DNA from: Mediterraneibacter gnavus ATCC 29149
GTDB lineage: Bacteria; Bacillota; Clostridia; Lachnospirales; Lachnospiraceae
NCBI RefSeq assembly: GCF_008121495.1
Contig: NZ_CP043051.1
Span: 868,001-932,000 of the forward strand
DNA: 64,000 bases
Direction: 5' to 3'
Numbering within the stretch: position 1 is the first letter of the stretch; every line of letters starts with the position of its first letter. The notes under the pieces were generated by a model that worked only from the letters and a program-made list of their open reading frames with translations, was not told where the DNA came from and searched no databases. Shown one piece after another: positions 1 through 7,936 of this stretch. Both the position numbers and the translations under genes were made by a program.

Positions 1-149
1 CTCAAATCACGGATAGCCTCTGGCCAACATTTTCTTTGTCCAGGTAACAATAAACATACCATTTTCTGTAAAAATTTTTCTTCACTATCCGGATTCCACT
101 GTATTAAACGCTTTAGTTCTTCATAGGCTTGATTTACTTTATATTCCAT
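1..149 (-). CDS. Hypothetical protein, 3' end outside the window (partial)
   Basis: An open frame begins at an ATG at 149 and stays open for 49 codons to the left edge, starting MEYKVNQAYEELKRL. It lies 4 bases after the stop of the next gene upstream, so the two are probably co-transcribed. The visible part is hydrophilic with a QWNPDSEEKF segment. I do not recognise the family. Its place beside a DUF5348 gene suggests an accessory gene of the mobile element. Confidence 0.55.
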   Translation of the reverse strand, partial: MEYKVNQAYEELKRLIQWNPDSEEKFLQKMVCLLLPGQRKCWPEAIRDL

Positions 150-153
150 TGTA

Positions 154-447
154 CTATTTCTCATCTTCAGATTCTCCTTCGTATGGCTCTAAAATCTTTG
201 AAGCCCTCTCCACAAACATCCTGTCTGCCCCTGAAATCTCATATTCTTTCCAAAGTGTCTTATGTATCTGTTCCTCTGTTAAATCCCTACACTTTTCTTG
301 CAGCATACGGACAAATGGATATATCATAGTCGCATGAATATTTTTCCCGGACCGTACCATATCTCCTTCCATTTGATATGCTTCCTGTAAGCATTCCAGT
401 ATAATGCGAACATCCGTAACACTTTCTCTCATTGCGCTTCCCCTCAT
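154..447 (-). CDS. Hypothetical protein of the mobile element
   Basis: A 97-residue soluble protein with an AGGAGG ribosome site 9 bases before the ATG. A second ATG five codons in (MRESVTD) is also possible. The sequence is rich in acidic and basic residues, with no membrane segment and no motif I recognise. It sits in a tight minus-strand series with the partial gene on its left and the DUF5348 gene on its right. That suggests an accessory operon of the integrated element. Function unknown. Confidence 0.6.
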   Translation of the reverse strand: MRGSAMRESVTDVRIILECLQEAYQMEGDMVRSGKNIHATMIYPFVRMLQEKCRDLTEEQIHKTLWKEYEISGADRMFVERASKILEPYEGESEDEK

Positions 448-464
448 CAGGCTTATCCTCCTAT

Positions 465-686
465 TTACATACGTACTCTCAGTCCATCTAATCTCGACAC
501 GTTCAGTCCAACCAGATACCAGTCATCTCCCATTTCAATTCGGACCGGAACCCAAACATCTTTCACCTTTACATCGAAACATTCTCCGCAATGTAGTCCT
601 CCATAAAAAGATTCCAAATCAAAACGTATATCATACCTCCCTGTTTCAGTATCATAAAACAATGTTCCTTCTCTGTGTTCACTCAT
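465..686 (-). CDS. DUF5348 family small protein
   Basis: A 73-residue protein preceded by AAGGAGG. Its body has the layout of the DUF5348 family: a short strand with YDTETGRYDIRF, then HCGECFDV, then VWVPVRIEMGDDWYLVGL. Proteins of this type are small, predicted all-beta, and usually found on conjugative elements and plasmids of Firmicutes. No biochemical role is established. Its presence supports reading the left edge of the window as still inside a mobile element. Confidence 0.7.
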   Translation of the reverse strand: MSEHREGTLFYDTETGRYDIRFDLESFYGGLHCGECFDVKVKDVWVPVRIEMGDDWYLVGLNVSRLDGLRVRM

Positions 687-734
687 AACATCTGCCTCCT
701 TAAATTTTTCTTTTACTTAGTAATTACCTCATAC

Positions 735-1391
735 CTATACAGATTGAAGAAATTCCGGAAAATTTTCATAAAAGTTTTTCCGATACCGATAATAGGTAGA
801 AGAAGTTAACCCCAACTCCCGCTGCAGTTGTGTTGGTGTTACCTTCTTTTGTACCACCCTCATAAATTCCTGGTTAAACTTTTCCTGTTCTATAGCCCGT
901 GGTCTTCCTACTTCATCCCATTCACCCCGAAGCCTTTTTGCCTCCATACCTTCCTTTTGTCGCTTCTCCTTTTTCTCCATCTCTGCCTGTGCCATGGATG
1001 CATAGAGTTCAATCATCATATTATTGATTGTTTCTATCATCATCTTTGCCAGATTATTTTCCATCTGAGACAGGTCAAACAACGTGGTAGGAAGTTCCAA
1101 TACCATTACCCGAACCCCTTTTTCTTCTAAAAAACGTAGCTGCTTTAAAATCTCCTGCTTGTTCCTGCCAAGTCTGTCCAGCTCTGTAATAATCAGGGTA
1201 TCCCCTACCCGTAAAACATCTTCCACAAGAACGGTATAACGTGGTCTGTCAAAATTTTTACCGGTTATCTTATCTGTAAAAATACTTTCCAGTTTAATTT
1301 TCTGATTTTCACAGAACCTCTTTATTTCTATAATACCTCGGTCCAAGTGTTGTTCCTTAGTACTGATTCTGTGATACCCATAATATGCCAT
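735..1391 (-). CDS. Serine recombinase (resolvase/invertase family)
   Basis: A 218-residue protein with the N-terminal resolvase fold. The nucleophile serine is in YHRISTKEQ (about residue 10), and the arginine-containing helix is in ITELDRLGRN (near residue 70). A long helix follows, and a C-terminal helix-turn-helix is suggested by TPTQLQRELGLTSSTYYRYR. The size matches Tn3-type resolvases rather than large serine integrases. The start has a clear AAGGGGGA site. Such enzymes resolve dimers or cointegrates, or invert segments; which it does here is not visible. A candidate crossover/binding region lies just upstream at 1411-1522. Confidence 0.9.
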   Translation of the reverse strand: MAYYGYHRISTKEQHLDRGIIEIKRFCENQKIKLESIFTDKITGKNFDRPRYTVLVEDVLRVGDTLIITELDRLGRNKQEILKQLRFLEEKGVRVMVLELPTTLFDLSQMENNLAKMMIETINNMMIELYASMAQAEMEKKEKRQKEGMEAKRLRGEWDEVGRPRAIEQEKFNQEFMRVVQKKVTPTQLQRELGLTSSTYYRYRKNFYENFPEFLQSV

Positions 1392-1410
1392 ACGTATCCC
1401 CCTTAATACA

Positions 1411-1522
1411 TTCCCAAAAAGTCTTAAAATATTTTGGCATATCTCAAAACCTTCTTATATACTTTTGGGAAATAAAAAAATAGCCTATTACATCTCCCAT
1501 CAAAAAGCATACTTTTTGGGAG
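1411..1522. repeat. Inverted-repeat region upstream of the serine recombinase, candidate res site
   Basis: The gap between the recombinase and the next gene holds several copies of one short sequence in both directions. TTCCCAAAAAGT (1411-1422) faces ACTTTTGGGAA (1461-1471), and a second pair forms a near-perfect hairpin (CTCCC-AT-CAAAAAG at 1494-1507 facing CTTTTT-GGGAG at 1512-1522). Paired, spaced subsites directly upstream of a resolvase gene are typical of res sites, where the enzyme binds and also represses itself. This is inference from position and symmetry only. Confidence 0.4.
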
Positions 1523-1566
1523 GTGACTTTCACTACTTCTGTACGCAAGATGGCATAAAAAAGCAA

Positions 1567-1605
1567 CAAAAAAAGACAGAGGTTTTAAAAAATTTCCTCT
1601 GTCTT
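1567..1605 (-). terminator. Intrinsic terminator after the orphan winged-helix gene
   Basis: Ten-base stem AAGACAGAGG / CCTCTGTCTT (1573-1582 and 1596-1605), followed on the minus strand by a run of T. It lies 8 bases beyond the stop of the gene at 1614-2015. Confidence 0.8.
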
Positions 1606-1613
1606 CAGATCAA

Positions 1614-2015
1614 CTATTCTGGAAAGATGTCCATCTTTTTTCCTTCAAACTTATATCCTACACCTCTCACTGTTTTAATATAGCGGCATCGCTTTAGCTC
1701 CGGTTCAATTTTCTTTCTCATACTGGATACCAGACAGTACACAATATTATCAATGCTTTCCGGTAGCTCCTCGTTATAAAGAATCTCAAAAATTTTTTCT
1801 TTAGTAAATATCACACCTGGTCTCCCTGACAAAAGCATAAACAATTCATATTCTGCTTTCGTTAAGACGATCTCCGTCTGCCCTCTATAAATCTTATGAT
1901 AATCCGGATAAATCCTAAAATCGGAATTTTCTTCATCCTCTCCCAGAATGCTTTTTATATTTTCCGCCACAAATTCTTTGTATCCCAATACAGTTGAAAT
2001 AGTTACTTTCCCCAA
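1614..2015 (-). CDS. Orphan OmpR-type winged-helix regulator
   Basis: A 133-residue protein whose last 90 residues match the OmpR/PhoB DNA-binding domain: LTKAEYELFMLLSGRPG, the recognition region VYCLVSSMRKKIE, and the ending IKTVRGVGYKFEG. A receiver domain is missing; the N-terminal 40 residues are too short for one. The start is a TTG with an AGGGAAG site. Such stand-alone winged helices occur in clostridial accessory regions. No cognate kinase is adjacent, and its targets may be the neighbouring hydrolase/metK genes. Confidence 0.75.
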   Translation of the reverse strand: MGKVTISTVLGYKEFVAENIKSILGEDEENSDFRIYPDYHKIYRGQTEIVLTKAEYELFMLLSGRPGVIFTKEKIFEILYNEELPESIDNIVYCLVSSMRKKIEPELKRCRYIKTVRGVGYKFEGKKMDIFPE

Positions 2016-2070
2016 GCTACACTTCCCTTCTGTTTTCTCTTATTTGGAAATCTCATGACACAAATTCCTT

Positions 2071-3090
2071 TTAAAAATGATTCTCCATTCTCCATTCATT
2101 AATAAGCTGCACAACCTGGTTCAAATTGGTATACCAGATATAATGTCCTCCATTTACAATATATAACTGGTGATTACCAGATTCTAAATCCAATTGATTT
2201 CTATGAGCAGTCTCCCATGCCGGAACATTTTGTACATTCTCTGAAGAAATCATAGTTAATACAGGAAGTGCCGATGGGAATTTTTTATTTTTTATAGAGA
2301 GTAATGACTGATCCATCCCGTTCACTTCATTTCTAATCGTATCGTTGCTGCTTAAAGAATATGCCTGAATGTATTCCTCCCCATCACTCTCCGTATAAGT
2401 GTACCCGGAAACCTGTGGTAATGCTGCCCCATATTTCTCTGGATCTGTTTTCAGTGCCGTCTGGAATTCTTCCAAAGAAGAAAAGGAATTCTTGATTTTC
2501 TGAAATTCATCAATTCCCTGCAGCATATATTTCTTTTCCATTTCCATAGCCTCTGCCAGTTCTTCATCATATACTGTATTATCAACAGCAATGAAACCTT
2601 TTACTTTTTCCGGATAATTCTGTACAAAGTTGAGTCCATATACTCCAGAAATCGAATGTACCAGCAATACACACTGCTTAATTCCCATGGTGTCCAGTGC
2701 AGCATTCAATTCACTATTGATATTATCTACAGTTCGGTTAGTCGATGCACCATCACTAAGTCCATATCCAAACGGCTCTACAATCACTATGTTAAAACTC
2801 TCATCTAAAGATTGTGCCAGAGGTTTGAAGTAGATATGCGGTGATGGAACTCCCAGTGCCGGCATCATCACCAATGTGGTTTTTCCTTCATCTGCATATT
2901 TTTCACCATTTGCATCCAATTTTCCATACAAAGCAAGATGCATATTATTACCTTTCACTGTGATATATTTACTCGCATACCCAACTTGTGTCTTTTCCAT
3001 AGCATGTACCATATTAGAATTTCCTATCAGAAATACAAACAGCATCGCAACCGCCACAATTCTTGAGATTCTCTTTTTGTATCTTCTCAT
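2071..3090 (-). CDS. Secreted or membrane-anchored alpha/beta hydrolase
   Basis: 339 residues. The N-terminus has a basic stretch and a hydrophobic segment ending near VHAME (about residue 31), so it is a signal peptide or anchor. The body is an alpha/beta hydrolase: an oxyanion region in PALGVPSPH, VEPFGYGLSDG, the nucleophile elbow VLLVHSISG (a relaxed G-x-S-x-G) and a late catalytic-His segment GGHYIWY. The substrate cannot be told. It begins 19 bases after the metK stop with a GGGGGAA site, so the two genes form an operon. Confidence 0.8.
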   Translation of the reverse strand: MRRYKKRISRIVAVAMLFVFLIGNSNMVHAMEKTQVGYASKYITVKGNNMHLALYGKLDANGEKYADEGKTTLVMMPALGVPSPHIYFKPLAQSLDESFNIVIVEPFGYGLSDGASTNRTVDNINSELNAALDTMGIKQCVLLVHSISGVYGLNFVQNYPEKVKGFIAVDNTVYDEELAEAMEMEKKYMLQGIDEFQKIKNSFSSLEEFQTALKTDPEKYGAALPQVSGYTYTESDGEEYIQAYSLSSNDTIRNEVNGMDQSLLSIKNKKFPSALPVLTMISSENVQNVPAWETAHRNQLDLESGNHQLYIVNGGHYIWYTNLNQVVQLINEWRMENHF

Positions 3091-3109
3091 ACGCTTCCCC
3101 CTAAGTAAA

Positions 3110-4300
3110 TTATTCCAAATATTTTTTCAGTTCTTCTACCCTATCTAATCTTTCCCATGGAAGGTTAATATCATCTCTCCCAAAATGTCCATAGGCTGCC
3201 GTCTGTTTATAAATTGGACGGCGAAGATCCAACATCTGAATGATTCCTGCTGGTCGCAGATCGAATTCTCTTCTTATGATCTCTACCAGACTCTCATCTG
3301 AAATTTTTCCGGTTCCAAAAGTGTCTACCATAATAGAGGTCGGATGTGCTACCCCAATTGCGTAAGACAACTGAATTTCACATTTTTTTGCCAGACCTGC
3401 GGCCACAATATTCTTCGCAACATAACGAGCAGCATAAGATGCAGAACGATCTACTTTCGTACAGTCTTTTCCAGAAAAAGCTCCGCCGCCATGCCGTGCC
3501 ATACCACCGTATGTATCTACAATAATCTTGCGTCCTGTTACACCACTATCTCCGTGAGGACCACCGATGACAAAACGCCCTGTTGGATTGATGAAAAATT
3601 TTGTATTCTCATCTACCAGTTCTGTTGGAATAATCGGTTCCAATACATATTTTTTTATATCATCATGGATCTGCTCCTGTGTCACATCTGGATCATGCTG
3701 TGTTGACAGAACCACTGCATCAAGCCGGTGCGGAATACCTGCTTCGTCATATTCTATAGTAACCTGACTCTTACCGTCCGGTCTTAAATATGGCAATACA
3801 CCATCTTTGCGAATTTTGGTAAGCTGCCGAGTCAATTTGTGTGCCAGTGAAATTGGATATGGCATAAATTCATTCGTTTCGTCACATGCGTAACCAAACA
3901 TCATACCCTGATCCCCAGCACCAATTGCATCAAGCTCTTCTTCTGACATTTTGTGTTCTTTTGCTTCCAATGCCTTATTCACGCCCAAAGCAATATCTGC
4001 TGACTGCTCATCAATTGCCGTTAAGACGGCACAGGTATGTGCATCAAATCCATAATCTCCATTGTCATAACCAATTTCTTTGATTGTTTCTCTGACCACC
4101 TGCTGCATATCTATATATGCATTGGTCGTGATTTCTCCCATCACCAATACCATACCCGTTGTAATCGCAGTCTCACAGGCTACTCTGCTCATCGGATCCT
4201 TCTCCATAAGAGCATCTAATATGGCATCTGATATGGCATCACACATTTTGTCCGGATGCCCTTCTGTTACCGATTCCGAGGTAAATAATCTTTTCTCCAT
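3110..4300 (-). CDS. metK: S-adenosylmethionine synthetase
   Basis: Full-length (396 residues) methionine adenosyltransferase, making SAM from methionine and ATP in the cytoplasm. Seen motifs are GHPDKMCD near the N-terminus, [12 protein letters not shown], the P-loop-like [13 protein letters not shown] and GGGAFSGKD. The start follows AAAGGAG. The 156-base leader shows no SAM riboswitch. It is followed by a secreted hydrolase in the same operon. Its position, between a resolvase/DUF5348 block and a RiPP locus with five SAM-consuming enzymes, suggests a mobile-element copy rather than the housekeeping locus. That last point is inference. Confidence 0.95.
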   Translation of the reverse strand: MEKRLFTSESVTEGHPDKMCDAISDAILDALMEKDPMSRVACETAITTGMVLVMGEITTNAYIDMQQVVRETIKEIGYDNGDYGFDAHTCAVLTAIDEQSADIALGVNKALEAKEHKMSEEELDAIGAGDQGMMFGYACDETNEFMPYPISLAHKLTRQLTKIRKDGVLPYLRPDGKSQVTIEYDEAGIPHRLDAVVLSTQHDPDVTQEQIHDDIKKYVLEPIIPTELVDENTKFFINPTGRFVIGGPHGDSGVTGRKIIVDTYGGMARHGGGAFSGKDCTKVDRSASYAARYVAKNIVAAGLAKKCEIQLSYAIGVAHPTSIMVDTFGTGKISDESLVEIIRREFDLRPAGIIQMLDLRRPIYKQTAAYGHFGRDDINLPWERLDRVEELKKYLE

Positions 4301-4432
4301 AGTGAATTCTCCTTTGTATCAATATTTCATATTTATCAATAACATAAAATATCTTTGCCATGATTACTATACTTTTTGTCTATATTGACATTTTCTTTGC
4401 CTGATTGGCACTTCCAATTTATAATAAAAAGT

Positions 4433-4461
4433 AAAAAAGCAGTGCCATAAGTACACTGCTT
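4433..4461 (-). terminator. Intrinsic terminator after the XRE regulator
   Basis: Stem AAGCAGTG / CACTGCTT with a 10-base loop, followed on the minus strand by TTTTTTACTTTTT. It separates the XRE gene from metK. Confidence 0.8.
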
Positions 4462-4515
4462 CTTTAAATCAACCTTCAATTCACTGCTATTCATCAAATT
4501 AATACCCCTATACGT

Positions 4516-4854
4516 TTAAACAATATGGTTCTCATTATACTTATGTAATTGACCGCCCAATAATCTTTTCCCAATAATAATCCAGGTGTCTCTGTTATAT
4601 TGATCCATATCCCTATACAATTCCATAATTTCTTTTCTATCATTTTGCTCCCGCTGCTGTTGTTCTTCCTCTTTTCTCAATATATAATCAATTGGAACTC
4701 TAAAAAATTTAGATAATGCAAGTAGCATATCTCCCGGAATATTCTCATCTCCATTTTCATATTTACTAATTGTCTGCTGACTAACTCCTATTTCTTCACC
4801 AAGCCTTGTCTGTGTCAAACCTAATTTTTTCCTTAATTCAGCAATTCGATTCAC
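4516..4854 (-). CDS. XRE-family transcriptional regulator
   Basis: About 112 residues. The helix-turn-helix is at the N-terminus: RIAELRKKLGLTQ, then LGEEIGVSQQTISKYENG. A charged linker and a C-terminal helical tail follow (MELYRDMDQYNRDTWIIIGKRLL). I place the start at a GTG at 4854, because GGAGG lies 9 bases upstream. It resembles the XRE protein at 18953-19315 in size and in its tail with a (G)RRL-type ending. A repeated TATAGT/ACTATA region just upstream (4921-4968) is a candidate operator, so autoregulation is likely. Confidence 0.85.
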   Translation of the reverse strand: MNRIAELRKKLGLTQTRLGEEIGVSQQTISKYENGDENIPGDMLLALSKFFRVPIDYILRKEEEQQQREQNDRKEIMELYRDMDQYNRDTWIIIGKRLLGGQLHKYNENHIV

Positions 4855-4920
4855 AAGTATACACCTCCATGCATCCATTTTACACTTTAATACGCCTCGT
4901 TTTACTCTTATTAGTTGTTT

Positions 4921-4968
4921 TACTACTATATATAGTGGTATACTATGGTATTACTATAATTCAGTAAT
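4921..4968. promoter_or_regulatory. Candidate operator/promoter region of the XRE gene
   Basis: Dense, partly symmetrical repeats of ACTATA, TATAGT, TATACTA and TACTATA in 45 bases, starting about 65 bases upstream of the XRE start. Repeated short dyads in front of an XRE gene usually mark the binding sites of the protein itself. I cannot fix the exact half-site. Confidence 0.4.
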
Positions 4969-5515
4969 CGTTAACAGATTTTTGAATATTCTTTTCCCTG
5001 TGTTCTTCCATAAAATTCCGTATTTTATAAAACTTAAAATACAAAAATCCAATATCCATCTTTGGTTCTGGCATTCGTATTCAATCCCAAACGTAGAAAT
5101 ACAGAAGCACTATGAACAAGCGAAATATTCATTTTTCAGTGGAAATAGATTATTACTAGAACATTCAAAACTATATCATTACTGAATATTCTTGCTTTAA
5201 ATCATGATTCTGGTAATATGTAAACCGGTATTCCGCAGTGGAACCCGCCATTGATTGGCTTAATTACAATTCAGAAGAAATCGAACAAATGTCAAACCCA
5301 AAGCCGCTTTGCGAAGCGTAAGCTGACTCTATATTGTTGAAAATTCTTGTATCCTGCATAATGCCAATCGTTTTCCTGATCACTGGACAGTATGAACTTC
5401 GATACTAGATTATTCAATTACAGTATAGGATTTTTGACTCTTCTAAATAATGTTGTAGTTTTTCCTGCGTGCTCTCATTTCAACATCGAGGTTTCTAAAA
5501 TCTTTTTGCAGTGAT
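4969..5515. other. Gene-free stretch with a short relic frame
   Basis: About 550 bases without a convincing gene. A stop-to-stop plus-strand frame at 5217-5321 reads as protein (VEPAIDWLNYNSEEIEQ...PLCEA) and ends in a normal stop but has no start. It may be the C-terminal relic of a transposase or similar gene; I cannot name the family. The rest is AT-rich with no RNA gene or repeat that I can identify. It separates the metK/XRE segment from the RiPP cargo, so it may be a junction of independently acquired modules. Confidence 0.35.
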
Positions 5516-5565
5516 AAAAAAATTAAGCCTTGAAAGGTTGCTGTAGAATTGCACCCTTTCAAGGC
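5516..5565 (-). terminator. Strong intrinsic terminator at the end of the RiPP locus
   Basis: Stem GCCTTGAAAGG / CCTTTCAAGGC (5527-5565) with an inner GCA/TGC extension, followed on the minus strand by TTAATTTTTTT. It lies about 50 bases after the stop of the Cys-rich peptide gene and closes the cargo locus. Confidence 0.9.
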
Positions 5566-5615
5566 TCAGTACGAATCGCATACTTTTTTACTAATATATC
5601 ATTATTTTCTATTTA

Positions 5616-5876
5616 TTAGTTATCATTATTTGAAAACGGTCCTGGCAACGGAGTAAGGTTTGCTGCACATGCATCGCCCACGCATCCATTAAGTGGGCAA
5701 GCATTAATTCCACATGCTGCTGCTCCGCAACCATCTACTCCACAAACATTAGCTCCACATACTGCTGCTCCGCAGGCATTTCCACCACACCCTACATCAG
5801 CTAAACATCCAACGCCTCCAACACATCCGCCAGCTCTAGACTGACCATATCCATTTCCTATGTATTCGCTACCCAT
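5616..5876 (-). CDS. Cysteine-repeat peptide, candidate RiPP precursor
   Basis: 86 residues with eleven cysteines at 18, 24, 30, 35, 40, 45, 50, 55, 60, 65 and 70. From residue 30 they are exactly five apart, and the repeat unit is C-G-x-x-[ACVG] (CGAAV, CGANV, CGVDG, CGAAA, CGINA). The 17-residue N-terminal part is Gly-rich, and the tail AANLTPLPGPFSNNDN has no Cys. The AAGGAG site is clear. The gene follows an ABC exporter and a radical SAM/SPASM enzyme and precedes a terminator, which is the usual setting of a ranthipeptide/sactipeptide precursor. Many thioether rings would be possible. A structural or metal-binding Cys protein is the alternative. Confidence 0.75.
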   Translation of the reverse strand: MGSEYIGNGYGQSRAGGCVGGVGCLADVGCGGNACGAAVCGANVCGVDGCGAAACGINACPLNGCVGDACAANLTPLPGPFSNNDN

Positions 5877-5992
5877 AGCATTTCTCCTTTCTTGAATAAG
5901 TATGCTCTTCGTTATGTAAATAATATATTAGTCACAATATGTAATAACATATGCCAACCTTTAATATACCGTTTTAACTTTCATAACTTATA

Positions 5993-7639
5993 CTATACGT
6001 CCATATCTAATTTATCCAAATCTACGATTTCGTCTGATATAGATATAAAATCTGAATTATGCGATATTAAAATAATTATTTTATCTCTTTTTATTTGATT
6101 TAAGTAGACTTGTAAACATCTTATGCTCTCTTCATCTAATGCAGATGTCGGCTCATCTAAAATAATTACCGGTGGATTTTTATATAATACCCTTAATATA
6201 GAAAGTTTTTGTTTTTCTCCTCCAGACAAATTTGAATTTTTTTCTCCAATAATGGTCTCTAATTTCTTTGGCAGACTTTCTATGAATGAATACAAATTTA
6301 TCTTTTTTGCTATATAAAACAATCGCTTTAAATCTATGCTGTCTTCACTATCCATTGATACATTATATCTTACCGTATCCGCTAATAACACCGGTTCCTG
6401 TTCACATATTCCAAAACACATTTTTCTTGTTTTATAAATATCAATTTGATCTAAAGATAAAGCATCATAACATATCTCACCTGCATATTCTCTATTATAG
6501 AACCCTATAATCAAATCTACCAAAGTGCTTTTCCCTATTCCATTTTTTCCGATGATGGAATATATTTTCCCTTTTTTAAATTCTAAACTAATATCACGGA
6601 ATATACATTTCTTATCATAACAGAACATTATATTCTTTAATCTTATTTGGCTAATATCCTTTAACTCTACCCCAGCGTTTTCATCACTTTCTAAATCTAA
6701 TATCTGCTTTAATCTTGTATATGCCACTTTATTGTCCTGTATTGTCTTTGTTAATGAAAAAAAATATCTCGAAGCTTCCATCATTATACCAAAGTAACTC
6801 AGCATAATTGTTAATTGACCTACACTAAGTTTACCCCTAATAACTAATGCCCCACCCATTATAAAAATTCCTATTTGAGCTAAAGACATTATCAAAGAAT
6901 CTAAACTTGAAAATAGATACGAAATCTTTTGATATTGAAGACTTACTTTCAAAATATTTTGAAACTCTTTCTTTAACCGACTTAAAAAAGCTTCATATAT
7001 AGCCTGCATTTTTACAAAGAGAATATTATCAAATTGCTCGAATAATTTTGAAAAATAATTTGCTTGTGCTTCTGTCAAAATAAATTGTGCTTTAAAAAGG
7101 ATTTTCTTTAATATCTTATACGATAATGCATAAGCACATATTATGGCTATAAATAGCAATGTAATATTGCAACTAAATTGAACCAATACAAAAATGGACA
7201 GTAAAAGTTTTAAACTATTTATTAATATCCCTTGTACAATATTGATGCAAAATGTAATAACCTGATTAGAATCATTGTTGACTCTTTGGTTTAAATAAGC
7301 CATATTCTGCTTTTTTAAAAATGAAACTGGCAAATGTTGTATGTGGCGTATCACATCACTGTTCAAGTCATAGCCCATTTGAGTTTGCATCTTTATATAC
7401 ACTCTATTAACAATATACCCTATCAACTGATTAAAAACAAAAAGCCCGAAAAAGGCAAAGCAATATCTATAAATTTTACTGATATTATCCGCTACTATCA
7501 GATAATCAATAAAATTGCCGCTTATATAGGGAGAAATCATAGAAAACATACTACTTGTAAGACACAGCACCCCATAACAAATCACGCTATACTTATTTTT
7601 TATCAGATACTTTCCACACATTTTAAAAATGCTTGCCAT
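5993..7639 (-). CDS. ABC transporter, fused permease-ATPase (peptide exporter type)
   Basis: 548 residues: an N-terminal ABC membrane domain with about six hydrophobic segments (residues 15-290), then a nucleotide-binding domain. Walker A is IGKNGIGKSTLVDL, the signature is NLSGGEKQKLSI, Walker B is VIILDEPTSALDEES, and the H-loop is LISHNSD. No C39 peptidase domain is fused, so leader removal must come from elsewhere. It starts 22 bases after the small DUF3592-like gene and precedes the Cys-repeat peptide. It probably exports the mature product of this sub-cluster as a homodimer. Confidence 0.88.
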   Translation of the reverse strand: MASIFKMCGKYLIKNKYSVICYGVLCLTSSMFSMISPYISGNFIDYLIVADNISKIYRYCFAFFGLFVFNQLIGYIVNRVYIKMQTQMGYDLNSDVIRHIQHLPVSFLKKQNMAYLNQRVNNDSNQVITFCINIVQGILINSLKLLLSIFVLVQFSCNITLLFIAIICAYALSYKILKKILFKAQFILTEAQANYFSKLFEQFDNILFVKMQAIYEAFLSRLKKEFQNILKVSLQYQKISYLFSSLDSLIMSLAQIGIFIMGGALVIRGKLSVGQLTIMLSYFGIMMEASRYFFSLTKTIQDNKVAYTRLKQILDLESDENAGVELKDISQIRLKNIMFCYDKKCIFRDISLEFKKGKIYSIIGKNGIGKSTLVDLIIGFYNREYAGEICYDALSLDQIDIYKTRKMCFGICEQEPVLLADTVRYNVSMDSEDSIDLKRLFYIAKKINLYSFIESLPKKLETIIGEKNSNLSGGEKQKLSILRVLYKNPPVIILDEPTSALDEESIRCLQVYLNQIKRDKIIILISHNSDFISISDEIVDLDKLDMDV

Positions 7640-7661
7640 AACTTCTCCCTCAGATTACTAA

Positions 7662-7919
7662 TCACAATTTTATTCTTGCTTTTTTAGGATTATCCATAAG
7701 ATAGAATACTGATAGTTCTTCCCCCTCTTTTGGGCAACTAGTACCTACTCCAATAAATTTTCTTTTTTTATAATTAACACCAGAAACACTATATTGCACA
7801 GTAATAACCGTTGGAAAATTAGCTCCATCTAATAAATGTGTTCGAATAGGTTTTTTATTAATTTTCAACCACCATAATCTATTAGTTGAAATTACTGTTC
7901 CTTTAGTGCAAGCTTCCAT
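7662..7919 (-). CDS. Small DUF3592-like accessory protein of the RiPP locus
   Basis: 85 residues. The second half (TVQYSVSGVNYKKRKFIGVG, then CPKEGEELSVFY and DNPKKARI) has the beta-strand pattern of DUF3592-like domains: V-x-Y-x-V-x-G-x-x-Y, then a P-x-x-G-x-x-V-x-V-x-Y-x-x-x-x-P turn. The N-terminal part contains RLWWLKINKKPIRTHLLDGA. No membrane segment is clear. Small proteins of this look occur next to clostridial Cys-rich radical SAM peptide clusters. Function unknown; it might bind the precursor or the exporter. It is tightly packed between the maturase and the exporter. Confidence 0.65.
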   Translation of the reverse strand: MEACTKGTVISTNRLWWLKINKKPIRTHLLDGANFPTVITVQYSVSGVNYKKRKFIGVGTSCPKEGEELSVFYLMDNPKKARIKL

Positions 7920-7936
7920 ATATATTACCCCCAGTT

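Noticed and set aside
4301..4432. Possible SAM riboswitch in the metK leader
   Set aside because: The leader is short and AT-rich, and I could not form a SAM-I type four-way junction or find its conserved pieces.
4969..5515. Left attachment site of the element in the gap before the RiPP locus
   Set aside because: No copy of the guaA 3' end was found there, and mobile-element-type genes (DUF5348, serine recombinase) continue further left.
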